DNA of 64,000 nt from Volvox africanus (GCA_030268105.1 BSDZ01000015.1:1-64000); one strand, 5' to 3'; numbered from the stretch's first letter, positions 8,997 through 18,559 are shown. Numbers and translations: made by a program. Notes: generated from the letters alone by a model not told the origin.

Positions 8997-10105
8997 CTAC
9001 AGAACGGCGCCGCTTCCCTCAGCCCGCTCTGCGTCCTCCTCTTCCATCGCCAAGGTATCACTATCATTCGCCGACCGAACGGTGGACCCCCCCGTGATCC
9101 CCCAGGATCCCTCAGAACCCCCCAGCGCGGGGGGCAGACTGGCCAGGCGGTTGAAGGAGAGGTTGAGCACATACAGATGCTGGGGGGTGATGCCTGCGGG
9201 GCAGGACGGGAAAGGGTACCGCATACAGGTCCGAGGGATACAGTCCGAGGGACTGTCATCATTCGGGCCTCAGGATGAGCGCTGATCGAAAGGAGGCACC
9301 TGTGTGTGTAGGATAGGGGGGTACATCACCCGTGGCCACTAACCTGGCAGTCCCTACCTTCCCCGGTGTTTCGGGGCACCCTCATCCAGTCTCCCATGCC
9401 GACTTCTCCGAAATCAGTGGTTTTCCCAGGTTCAGCACCCACCACCAGCATCCTGTGTGTGTGAATTTGTGGATGTGCCGCAGCAGGAGGATGAGGGTGC
9501 ACATAATGGGGAGTGGCGGACCCCAAACTGCCAAAAGAAGAGACTTCTCTCACCCTCTGCTAACGTCTCAATGTCGTTGCCGGACGCATTAAATACCACC
9601 AGGCCATCCAGTTTGAGCACCTCGGCCGGTACGGAACTCCAGCCATTGTGCCACACATCCGCCACATAGACAGCCTGGCACGGGCTGAGACGGAAGAACG
9701 GTGGAGAAGAGGCTGAGAGTGAAACCCCGCTTTACCCTTCCCCACCCACCCATTGTGTGTGTGTGTGTGTGTCTCGGGGGGGGGGAAGAGAGGAGTAAGG
9801 GGGTTATGCGGCCCCGTGATCCAGTTCCTATCCCCGCAGTTCCCATACTCCTGCGCTTCCGGGCTTCACAACATGTACATGCATACAACCCTGAAACCCT
9901 ATCCTTAAGGCCCCTGAGAATGTCACACATGAGAATCTTACCTGAACGTCCGCAACAACTTGTCGTACGGCTACGACGCTGCGTAAAAATCCTGAAGTTC
10001 GTTGCCGCCGCTCGGCTGCTCACGGATGCAGTAGCGATAAGTGTACGCCAGCGCCGATACCCGGACAAGTAAGGGGGCCCGGGCACAAGGAGGAGATTGC
10101 CGACA
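8997..10105 (-). CDS. Leucine-rich-repeat protein gene, copy 1 (three or more exons)
   Basis: Exons in transcript order: 9942-10105, 9554-9684 and 8997-9193 (TAG at 8997-8999). Exon 9554-9684 gives VLKLDGLVVFNASGNDIETL, and 8997-9193 gives ITPQHLYVLNLSFNRLASLP. Together they read as consecutive leucine-rich repeats with N in the conserved position. Phases agree: AG|C between the first two and G|GC (GAG|GTGAG; CCCGCAG|GC) between the last two. A low-complexity acidic tail (MEEEDAERAEG) follows. In exon 9942-10105 the frame that joins in phase (ELQDFYAAS..PYDKLLRTF) has an in-frame TAG at about 9972. A 53-nt intron (CATCC|GTGAGC to CGTCGTAG) would remove the TAG and keep phase with another open frame (YLSGYRRWRTLIATAS). 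LRR proteins usually mediate protein-protein binding; partner unknown. Confidence 0.65.
9739..9786. repeat. GT microsatellite and G run in the LRR gene intron
   Basis: A (TG)n run of about 17 nt followed by a G-run of about 10. On the gene strand this is CCCCCCCC then (CA)n, within the intron between exons 9942-10105 and 9554-9684. Confidence 0.8.
9889..9948. repeat. 60-bp dispersed repeat, site 2 (spans LRR exon end and intron start)
   Basis: Identical to 7394-7453. Here it covers the last bases of LRR exon 9942-10105 and the first ~53 nt of its intron. Confidence 0.9.
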
Positions 10106-10174
10106 CTGCAACGTGACGTGAGCAAGAGATAAAGCACTCAGGATCCGCTGTCAAAGCGTACAGAAAGCCCTCAA

Positions 10175-10762
10175 CTAGCGTATGGCTACCACTGACATCT
10201 CGGTATCATCGTCCGCACTCGAAGCGGACCAGGGCTCCGTGTGGCTCACCAGGGCCTCCCCAAGGTTGTCCAGGGTGACACGACCGCCTGTGCGACGACG
10301 TCGACGTGGTCTCTCGCGCTCCCTCTGTTTCCGCTTCCGCTGGCCGGCTTCGCCAGTCGCATTAGCGTCGTCTTGCGCGCATGCAGTGCTGTAATCGATT
10401 TTAACGATATATTGTTATTGCTCGCGTCCTCACCTCCATCCGGCGCCGCCAGTTGCTCCCGCTGCTGATCGGTTACCGCCAGCAGCGAATTGTTTGCCTC
10501 ACTGGCGCTATCGTTGCCTCCATCAGAGTACCGCCGTCGCTTGCGACCGAACATATCAGTGGACGTTGCTGCGGTCGATGCGTCTCGGCCGAAAACCGAA
10601 AACCGACTCACCGAACGCCAGGAAAAAACCGCTACCCTCGTCGTCATCGTCTTCCAACAGGACCCGTACATCGGGGGCTTCAAAAACCTCATCGTCGTTG
10701 CTGATCATGCACGGGACGGGTAGGAAAGAGAAAGAAGAGAACGAAAACGATATGGAACCCAT
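10175..10762 (-). CDS. Small protein gene C with acidic and Arg/Lys-rich segments, copy 1
   Basis: Exons 10612-10762, 10434-10568 and 10175-10371. Exon 1 starts MGSISFSFSSFSF, has a second Met at MISNDDEVFEAPDV and the acidic LLEDDDDEGSG, and ends phase 1 at TTCG|GTGAGT. Intron 1 is 43 nt (to GACCGCAG). Exon 2 contains MFGRKRRRYSDGG, a likely nuclear-localisation type cluster, and ends GGAG|GTGAGG. Joining to ACGACGC after a 62-nt intron keeps phase and gives QRKRKQRERERPRRRRR, then GRVTLDNLGEAL, ending VVAIR and TAG. An alternative acceptor (TTACAG, 45-nt intron) leads to another frame ending TGA at 10246. GEAL is also followed by a possible donor (CTG|GTGAGC), so this could be the 5' part of the LRR gene just downstream. 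Confidence 0.5.
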
Positions 10763-11508
10763 AACGGGAGGTACCGCATGATAGCAGCAGGTTGTGAAGA
10801 AGGCAGGGTGTACAAATAATTCGGCGTGCGTGGGTGCATTCAGTTTAAAGTTTTCGTTTGGGTGGACGCATATATGTGTGCGTGGTGGGTACCTGTGTGA
10901 ACCACCTGCTACTACTCGCTGAATCGCAAGAGACTAAGTGGAACGCATCTAGCATTGCGTGAGAGACAGGGGAAAGGACAAGCGAGCGATTACACGCTTA
11001 TCACAAATGCTAACATCCATTTCCTTCATTGTAATTTACCCCATTATGGATAACACGCGTATCATATAATTCATGCTGTTAACTTCATTTTAAAATCAGA
11101 ATTCCTGCGTGGTAAAGCCCCAACCGGCCCGACTCTTGATGGGCCTTATCTAGCGCTGCGTATCTATACATGCATGGCAGCCGAATATCTATACACTGCA
11201 CTAAAAAGCGCCGCCCTCTTATCCATCCCAACTTACAGGTCACGAGGGACTTGGTTTGATGGCCCAGCTGCACCTCTGACCCCCCTCCTGGCGCCTCCTC
11301 CCCGCTGAGTGCCTCCTGAAGGGGGCGTGGGCATGATGGACATCACAACGTTGAAGTGGAGGGTGGCAGCTTAATATGATGGGCAGTTTAGTTCAGCCGT
11401 GGATCTTAGCCGCTTCCCTAAGAGGATGGGTCATGTCGGGCGTGCTTCCATGTCCGCCCTCAAATATCTCCCTTGTCCGTATTCCGATATGCGAATCAGT
11501 CGGTGTTG
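10763..11508. other. Intergenic; contains left edge of the 3.25-kb block (10814)
   Basis: AAATAATTCGG at 10814 is the first base string shared by all three block copies. The stretch is rich in short A/T words. A minus frame of 62 codons (11085-11273) has no supporting signals. Confidence 0.5.
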
Positions 11509-11937
11509 TTATTCGGCGTCGTGTGCCATAGGCCTTATCCCTATGCGTGGTTTCCTGTAGGCCTTATTGCTCGTGTCCCCTTCGGTTTCCTCAAAATGCT
11601 CATGTGGGTCAGCAAGCCCTCCCTGACGCTTCAGCGGCTCAAGTAGAGCTCCAAATCGCCCAGATCTTCGATCTGACCCAGAACGTGGGATGACATCATC
11701 ATCATCATCATATCTGGGACCGTATCTTCCACCAAAGTAATGGCTTCCACCCTGCGAAACCAATGAACACACTGCCGGTGCTGGTCCAGTTGTGGTAAGG
11801 GCCATAAACAGCCATGCCAGGCGGCCCAAATGCCAGCGTGTCAAGGATGACAAATTACAATGCATACACATCGTCCTCCATCTGCCCACTATCTGATTCC
11901 CCGATACCCACACGTCTACTTGCAACCTCACGGCCAC
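11509..11937 (-). CDS. Putative secreted small protein, block copy 1
   Basis: One hundred and forty-two codons to TAA. After candidate methionines at residues 1, 23 and 25 comes a hydrophobic segment LGRLAWLFMALTTTGPAPA ending near AVCSLVSQ, which resembles a signal peptide if translation starts at Met25 (11865). The mature part is Gly/Tyr-rich (GGSHYFGGRYGPRY) with five Asp from a CAT repeat on the plus strand (11697-11711), then charged RSGSDRRSGRFG and HEHFEETEGD. No cysteine framework. Family unknown. The coherent signal-like segment and composition make it a better gene candidate than most ORFs here. Secretion is inference. Confidence 0.5.
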   Translation of the reverse strand: MAVRLQVDVWVSGNQIVGRWRTMCMHCNLSSLTRWHLGRLAWLFMALTTTGPAPAVCSLVSQGGSHYFGGRYGPRYDDDDDVIPRSGSDRRSGRFGALLEPLKRQGGLADPHEHFEETEGDTSNKAYRKPRIGIRPMAHDAE

Positions 11938-12185
11938 TGCCCAAGCCGGCCAGAGGCGCCGAACTCTTATTTTTTCGCTAGGGCTCCCTCAATCAATTCC
12001 ACTCCAGGGTGTTAAGGCCGACCCAGATGGAGATATGGGCGTCCGTGTGCTGAGGGTTTAGCCAGCCTGACGGATCGCCTGCTGTAAAGGCGAGCAGCAA
12101 GCACCAATTGTTGGACATGACAACGAATGAAGCCGTCATACACGCTGCTGGCAAGCGCTAAATGGAATAACAAAAAGACGGGCCC

Positions 12186-12554
12186 ATGCTGCCGGCACAC
12201 AATTACATCCGTGTGCTGCCTTCAAAACGACTCAACGTCAAGGCGGGCCACTTTGCACGGAAACAACAGTGCGTTAGCGAGCAAGCTCAAGAGCTGCTGA
12301 ATTTGGTGCATCACTCGAGTACGCTATGCCGGATGCATACATACATGCATAACCCACCCGGACGTAGCCGGGCGGACCGCACCGCAACTGGTGTTTATGA
12401 GGGTCCAAATATAAGTGACCCATTTTTGGGAGCGGGTGGTAGTTGCACACCTGGGCAAGAAGGGGAGAGGGGATCAAGGACCGCGGGAGGCGCAAGACAG
12501 CGTGAGGAGGGAGGCCCCGGGTACAACCGTCGGCCGTGCATGTTTCCGCACTGA
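12186..12554 (+). CDS. Hypothetical 122-codon ORF, block copy 1
   Basis: ATG-started frame MLPAHNYIRVLPSKRLNVKA, then a glutamine-rich helical-looking QQCVSEQAQELLNLVHHSS, then a Gly/Arg low-complexity C-terminal half ending RRPCMFPH. It lies head-to-head with the putative secreted protein gene, 250 bp apart. No family recognised. The second half overlaps open frames on the other strand, so only the N-terminal half is persuasive. Confidence 0.4.
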   Translation: MLPAHNYIRVLPSKRLNVKAGHFARKQQCVSEQAQELLNLVHHSSTLCRMHTYMHNPPGRSRADRTATGVYEGPNISDPFLGAGGSCTPGQEGERGSRTAGGARQREEGGPGYNRRPCMFPH

Positions 12555-13095
12555 AGCAAACAGTTCTTTCTCTGCCCTCGGCAAACTATTCCCAAAGTGG
12601 ATGCAGGAGGCGTTCGCAGTTATCGCTTAGCTCAGCCGCGACGCAACCATATACCAAGAAGGAAAATGGACTTCTAAAAAGTAAAGAATATGCGTGGTGG
12701 CTTGACCCTTGAAGGATTCTCCTTACTTCAGTTGTCCAAGCTGCCTGGGGGTACGACGGTACGATTAACATTAGCGTTTGCCACAAAGATGGAAAATGCC
12801 AAAACCAAGACGAGAAAATAATAATATCATTAATTCGTTTACAAAGAAAGTATGCATCATGCGAAGCTGGTGATAAAGCTCATAGCCTGAGACTTTCATG
12901 TCCATCACGCAAACCTATAAATGCTGAATACCTTATTGACCATTTCGATATGATAAATCAACTTCTGCTATTATAATACGAGTCATACAGCTTTTATATC
13001 TTTCCCATTTTAGACGCAGCTTGCTAACGGCACGGCGGACTAAGGCGTTTGGTGCCTAAGCGCCCTGGCTTCAGCATAATTACTAGAAATCGAAT
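12555..13095. other. AT-rich intergenic region upstream of gene D
   Basis: The most A/T-rich stretch in the block (12780-13010), with no useful ORFs, ending just before the ATG of gene D. Probably promoter and 5' leader. The segment 13040-13130 is partly duplicated downstream at about 13505-13590. Confidence 0.5.
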
Positions 13096-13441
13096 ATGAG
13101 TACCCCGGAAAGCTCTGATGAATCACCGAGGATGCCTCGCAATGTGTCCGCTACGAATGCTACGGCAACTGACATCACCGCGGATGATTGGAGTAGCTCA
13201 ATCAGACATTAGAAGCAGTCATGCAAGAAGAGCGTGACAACATGAAGCGTTCAGGCAACATCAACAACTGCATGCAACATCAACTGCAAGGGTAAGGTCA
13301 CTGTAATCGGTAAATTTATACGGGCAACTCTCACCTGCGCCTTGGTCGTCCTTTCAGTTATTGTTTACACTTTCCAGGCAGAACCCAGCAAATCCCTGTA
13401 ACTCCTTCCTGCAAGACCTGAAACTCTTGATGGCCAATTAA
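13096..13441 (+). CDS. Small gene D, two exons, block copy 1, with -1 shift in exon 1
   Basis: Exon 1 (13096-13291) starts MSTPESSDESPRMPRNVSAT, Ser/Thr/Asn-rich. The ATG frame stops at TAG (13210) soon after DDWSS. From there the -1 frame continues coherently as LNQTLEAVMQEERDNMKRSG to a donor AAGG|GTAAGG (phase 2). Exon 2 (13378-13441) follows TTTCCAG and in matching phase reads QNPANPCNSFLQDLKLLMAN, then TAA. The phase match and the helical, glutamate-rich continuation argue that the shifted frame is the real one. About 85 residues. Function unknown. The shift is identical in all three copies. Confidence 0.5.
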
Positions 13442-13504
13442 CAGCAAGTTGTTTCACTTGGATTACAATTACACATGAAGCCAGTTGTTGTTTTCCAGTC
13501 TGGG

Positions 13505-13590
13505 TTATTTGCGCCTAAGGGCCCTACTTTTAGTATAATTGCAACTAATCGAATACGGGTAAGCTGAAAAGGAAAGCTGACAACCCAAAT
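13505..13590 (+). repeat. Diverged duplicate of the gene D start region
   Basis: CGCCTAAGGGCCCT, TTAGTATAATTGC, AATCGAATACGGGTAA and GGAAAGCT line up in order with GTGCCTAAGCGCCCT, TCAGCATAATTAC, AATCGAATATGAGTAC and GGAAAGCT around 13050-13117. The ATG of gene D is ACG in the duplicate. Confidence 0.7.
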
Positions 13591-13650
13591 ACACTCAAGC
13601 GATGCTTTCAAGCATTAACCCATAGCCGCAGCTTGTTCTCATCAATTCAG

Positions 13651-13985
13651 GTCAGGAGGTGAAAACATCGGCCACTACGGAAACGACCACCAAGAACGCC
13701 ACCGCCACCGCCGCCACCAACGCCACCAACGCCATAACCGCCATCACCGCTACCACCGCTACCGCCTTCACCACCGCCACCACGGCGACCGACGCCAAGA
13801 CCGCCAACACCGCCTCCATCGCCGCCGTACCGCCATGTCCGCCCCCACAGCCATCATGGCCACCAACGCTGTAAGTATCCTGGGGTATCTACGGGTAGTG
13901 CTCATTATTGGACCTTATACTGACATTTTTCGATTTGGCCTTTGCAGGCGGACACAACAGAGATACACCAATGAAATGAAAACAG
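13651..13985 (+). CDS. Thr/Ala-rich exon and short downstream exon, block copy 1
   Basis: Exon 13651-13870 (after TCAATTCAG, before GTAAGTATCC) reads EVKTSATTETTTKN, then Ala/Thr-rich, ending PPCPPPQPSWPPTL in one frame. A second frame is His/Arg-rich, so the frame is not certain. Exon 13948-13985 follows TTTGCAG, continues the first frame as RTQQRYTNEMKT, and ends at CAG|GTACGT in phase 1. That phase does not match the array exons (phase 2), so direct splicing into the array would break frame. It lies 3' of gene D and may be part of the same transcript. Low-complexity ACC/GCC repeat origin is obvious. Confidence 0.35.
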
Positions 13986-14065
13986 GTACGTAATAGTCCG
14001 GGATTTAGTCTCAATGGTGGCACCTGCATTTTGATACCTTGCTCAACTGAGGGATAACATTAGGG

Positions 14066-15710
14066 TTAAGTATCGGTGCCGTACCTACTTCCCTCCCGAT
14101 CTCACTCCCTCCCTCCAGTGTGCCCTCCTTTTCCCCCTTCTCCCCCCCCCTCGTTGTTAGGCATGATGGTGGTGCTTTGGTGGTGGCGGTGGTGATGGCG
14201 ATGGCGTTCTTGGAGTCGTCGGTGAAAAGGTAAGTATCGGTGCCGTACCTACTTCCCTCCCGATCTCACTCCCTCCCTCCCGTGTGCCCTCCTTTTCCCC
14301 CTTCTCCCCCCCCCCCTCGTTGTTAGGCATGATGGTGGTGCTTTGGTGGTGGCGGTGGTGATGGCGATGGCGTTCGTGGAGTCGTCGGTGAAAAAATAAG
14401 TATCGGTGCCGTACCTACTTCCCTCCCGATCTCACTCCCTCCCTCCCGTGTGCCCTCCTTTTCCCCCTTCTCCCCCCCCCCTCGTTGTTAGGCATGATGG
14501 TGGTGCTTTGGTGGTGGCGGTGGTGATGGCGATGGCGTTCGTGGAGTCGTCGGTGAAAAGGTAAGTATCGGTGCCGTACCTACTTCCCTCCCGATCTCAC
14601 TCCCTCCCTCCCGTGTGCCCTCCTTTTCCCCCTTCTCCCCCCCCCTCGTTGTTAGGCATGATGGTGGTGCTTTGGTGGTGGCGGTGGTGGTGGCGATGGC
14701 GTTCTTGGAGTCGTCGGTGAAAAGGTAAGTATCGGTGCCGTACCTACTTCCCTCCCGATCTCACTCCCTCCCTCCCGTGTGCCCTCCTTTTCCCCCTTCT
14801 CCTCCCCCCCTCGTTGTTAGGCATGATGGTGGTGCTTTGGTGGTGGCGGTGGTGATGGCGATGGCGTTCGTGGAGTCGTCGGTGAAAAGGTAAGTATCGG
14901 TGCCGTACCTACTTCCCTCCCGATCTCACTCCCTCCCTCCCGTGTGCCCTCCTTTTCCCCCTTCTCCCCCCCCCTCGTTGTTAGGCATGATGGTGGTGCT
15001 TTGGTGGTGGCGGTGGTGGTGGCGATGGCGTTCGTGGAGTCGTCGGTGAAAAGGTAAGTATCGGTGCCGTACCTACTTCCCTCCCGATCTCACTCCCTCC
15101 CTCCCGTGTGCCCTCCTTTTCCCCCTTCTCCCCCCCCCTCGTTGTTAGGCATGATGGTGGTGCTTTGGTGGTGGCGGTGGTGGTGGCGATGGCGTTCGTG
15201 GAGTCGTCGGTGAAAAAATAAGTATCGGTGCCGTACCTACTTCCCTCCCGATCTCACTCCCTCCCTCCCGTGTGCCCTCCTTTTCCCCCTTCTCCCCCCC
15301 CCTCGTTGTTAGGCATGATGGTGGTGCTTTGGTGGTGGCGGTGGTGATGGCGATGGCGTTCGTGGAGTCGTCGGTGAAAAGGTAAGTATCGGTGCCGTAC
15401 CTACTTCCCTCCCGATCTCACTCCCTCCCTCCCGTGTGCCCTCCTTTTCCCCCTTCTCCCCCCCCCCTCGTTGTTAGGCATGATGGTGGTGCTTTGGTGG
15501 TGGCGGTGGTGATGGCGATGGCGTTCTTGGAGTCGTCGGTGAAAAAATAAGTATCGGTGCCGTACCTACTTCCCTCCCGATCTCACTCCCTCCCTCCCGT
15601 GTGCCCTCCTTTTCCCCCTTCTCCCCCCCCCTCGTTGTTAGGCATGATGGTGGTGCTTTGGTGGTGGCGGTGGTGATGGCGATGGCGTTCGTGGAGTCGT
15701 CGGTGAAAAG
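14066..15710 (+). repeat. Tandem exon-intron module array 2 (10 units)
   Basis: Starts at the junction ACATTAGGGTTAAGTATCGG and ends at GTAAGTATCGGT joined to the second block copy (15723). Three of ten units have AAAAAATAAG instead of AAAAGGTAAG at the exon end (donors at 14396, 15218 and 15547), which removes the GT donor and puts TAA in frame right after AAA AAA. The first unit has CCAGTG where others have CCCGTG. No gene A copy follows this array. Confidence 0.9.
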
Positions 15711-16417
15711 GTAAGTATCGGTAAATAATTCGGCGTGCGTGGGTGCATTCAGTTTAAAGTTTTCGTTTGGGTGGACGCATATATGTGTGCGTGGTGGGTA
15801 CCTGTGTGAACCACCTGCTACTACTCGCTGAATCGCAAGAGACTAAGTGGAACGCATCTAGCATTGCGTGAGAGACAGGGGAAAGGACAAGCGAGCGATT
15901 ACACGCTTATCACAAATGCTAACATCCATTTCCTTCATTGTAATTTACCCCATTATGGATAACACGCGTATCATATAATTCATGCTGTTAACTTCATTTT
16001 AAAATCAGAATTCCTGCGTGGTAAAGCCCCAACCGGCCCGACTCTTGATGGGCCTTATCTAGCGCTGCGTATCTATACATGCATGGCAGCCGAATATCTA
16101 TACACTGCACTAAAAAGCGCCGCCCTCTTATCCATCCCAACTTACAGGTCACGAGGGACTTGGTTTGATGGCCCAGCTGCACCTCTGACCCCCCTCCTGG
16201 CGCCTCCTCCCCGCTGAGTGCCTCCTGAAGGGGGCGTGGGCATGATGGACATCACAACGTTGAAGTGGAGGGTGGCAGCTTAATATGATGGGCAGTTTAG
16301 TTCAGCCGTGGATCTTAGCCGCTTCCCTAAGAGGATGGGTCATGTCGGGCGTGCTTCCATGTCCGCCCTCAAATATCTCCCTTGTCCGTATTCCGATATG
16401 CGAATCAGTCGGTGTTG

Positions 16418-16846
16418 TTATTCGGCGTCGTGTGCCATAGGCCTTATCCCTATGCGTGGTTTCCTGTAGGCCTTATTGCTCGTGTCCCCTTCGGTTTCCT
16501 CAAAATGCTCATGTGGGTCAGCAAGCCCTCCCTGACGCTTCAGCGGCTCAAGTAGAGCTCCAAATCGCCCAGATCTTCGATCTGACCCAGAACGTGGGAT
16601 GACATCATCATCATCATCATATCTGGGACCGTATCTTCCACCAAAGTAATGGCTTCCACCCTGCGAAACCAATGAACACACTGCCGGTGCTGGTCCAGTT
16701 GTGGTAAGGGCCATAAACAGCCATGCCAGGCGGCCCAAATGCCAGCGTGTCAAGGATGACAAATTACAATGCATACACATCGTCCTCCATCTGCCCACTA
16801 TCTGATTCCCCGATACCCACACGTCTACTTGCAACCTCACGGCCAC
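16418..16846 (-). CDS. Putative secreted small protein, block copy 2
   Basis: Same 142-codon frame as 11509-11937, including the signal-peptide-like segment and Asp run; no difference seen. Confidence 0.5.
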   Translation of the reverse strand: MAVRLQVDVWVSGNQIVGRWRTMCMHCNLSSLTRWHLGRLAWLFMALTTTGPAPAVCSLVSQGGSHYFGGRYGPRYDDDDDVIPRSGSDRRSGRFGALLEPLKRQGGLADPHEHFEETEGDTSNKAYRKPRIGIRPMAHDAE

Positions 16847-17094
16847 TGCCCAAGCCGGCCAGAGGCGCCGAACTCTTATTTTTTCGCTAGGGCTCCCTCA
16901 ATCAATTCCACTCCAGGGTGTTAAGGCCGACCCAGATGGAGATATGGGCGTCCGTGTGCTGAGGGTTTAGCCAGCCTGACGGATCGCCTGCTGTAAAGGC
17001 GAGCAGCAAGCACCAATTGTTGGACATGACAACGAATGAAGCCGTCATACACGCTGCTGGCAAGCGCTAAATGGAATAACAAAAAGACGGGCCC

Positions 17095-17463
17095 ATGCTG
17101 CCGGCACACAATTACATCCGTGTGCTGCCTTCAAAACGACTCAACGTCAAGGCGGGCCACTTTGCACGGAAACAACAGTGCGTTAGCGAGCAAGCTCAAG
17201 AGCTGCTGAATTTGGTGCATCACTCGAGTACGCTATGCCGGATGCATACATACATGCATAACCCACCCGGACGTAGCCGGGCGGACCGCACCGCAACTGG
17301 TGTTTATGAGGGTCCAAATATAAGTGACCCATTTTTGGGAGCGGGTGGTAGTTGCACACCTGGGCAAGAAGGGGAGAGGGGATCAAGGACCGCGGGAGGC
17401 GCAAGACAGCGTGAGGAGGGAGGCCCCGGGTACAACCGTCGGCCGTGCATGTTTCCGCACTGA
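17095..17463 (+). CDS. Hypothetical 122-codon ORF, block copy 2
   Basis: Same as 12186-12554. Confidence 0.4.
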   Translation: MLPAHNYIRVLPSKRLNVKAGHFARKQQCVSEQAQELLNLVHHSSTLCRMHTYMHNPPGRSRADRTATGVYEGPNISDPFLGAGGSCTPGQEGERGSRTAGGARQREEGGPGYNRRPCMFPH

Positions 17464-18004
17464 AGCAAACAGTTCTTTCTCTGCCCTCGGCAAACTATTC
17501 CCAAAGTGGATGCAGGAGGCGTTCGCAGTTATCGCTTAGCTCAGCCGCGACGCAACCATATACCAAGAAGGAAAATGGACTTCTAAAAAGTAAAGAATAT
17601 GCGTGGTGGCTTGACCCTTGAAGGATTCTCCTTACTTCAGTTGTCCAAGCTGCCTGGGGGTACGACGGTACGATTAACATTAGCGTTTGCCACAAAGATG
17701 GAAAATGCCAAAACCAAGACGAGAAAATAATAATATCATTAATTCGTTTACAAAGAAAGTATGCATCATGCGAAGCTGGTGATAAAGCTCATAGCCTGAG
17801 ACTTTCATGTCCATCACGCAAACCTATAAATGCTGAATACCTTATTGACCATTTCGATATGATAAATCAACTTCTGCTATTATAATACGAGTCATACAGC
17901 TTTTATATCTTTCCCATTTTAGACGCAGCTTGCTAACGGCACGGCGGACTAAGGCGTTTGGTGCCTAAGCGCCCTGGCTTCAGCATAATTACTAGAAATC
18001 GAAT

Positions 18005-18350
18005 ATGAGTACCCCGGAAAGCTCTGATGAATCACCGAGGATGCCTCGCAATGTGTCCGCTACGAATGCTACGGCAACTGACATCACCGCGGATGATTGG
18101 AGTAGCTCAATCAGACATTAGAAGCAGTCATGCAAGAAGAGCGTGACAACATGAAGCGTTCAGGCAACATCAACAACTGCATGCAACATCAACTGCAAGG
18201 GTAAGGTCACTGTAATCGGTAAATTTATACGGGCAACTCTCACCTGCGCCTTGGTCGTCCTTTCAGTTATTGTTTACACTTTCCAGGCAGAACCCAGCAA
18301 ATCCCTGTAACTCCTTCCTGCAAGACCTGAAACTCTTGATGGCCAATTAA
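18005..18350 (+). CDS. Small gene D, block copy 2
   Basis: Same two exons (18005-18200, 18287-18350) and the same -1 shift as the copy at 13096. Confidence 0.5.
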
Positions 18351-18559
18351 CAGCAAGTTGTTTCACTTGGATTACAATTACACATGAAGCCAGTTGTTGT
18401 TTTCCAGTCTGGGTTATTTGCGCCTAAGGGCCCTACTTTTAGTATAATTGCAACTAATCGAATACGGGTAAGCTGAAAAGGAAAGCTGACAACCCAAATA
18501 CACTCAAGCGATGCTTTCAAGCATTAACCCATAGCCGCAGCTTGTTCTCATCAATTCAG

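Larger units (their letters stand above)
10814..14064 (+). repeat. 3.25-kb block, copy 1
   Basis: Recurs at 15723-18973 (offset 4909) and 34049-37299 (offset 23235). Identical to the second copy as far as I compared; the third has a handful of substitutions. It is flanked on the right by an exon-intron array in all three cases. On the left it is flanked by unique sequence (copies 1 and 3) or by array 2 (copy 2). Confidence 0.95.

Noticed and set aside
8792..9278. ORFs rich in His-Thr or Cys-Val across the CA repeat (both strands, also 31873-32513)
   Set aside because: Open only because a dinucleotide repeat lacks stops in most frames. The same bases hold the LRR last exon in another frame.
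14058..14068. Internal telomere
   Set aside because: TTAGGGTTA is 1.5 repeats only; not enough to call telomeric sequence.
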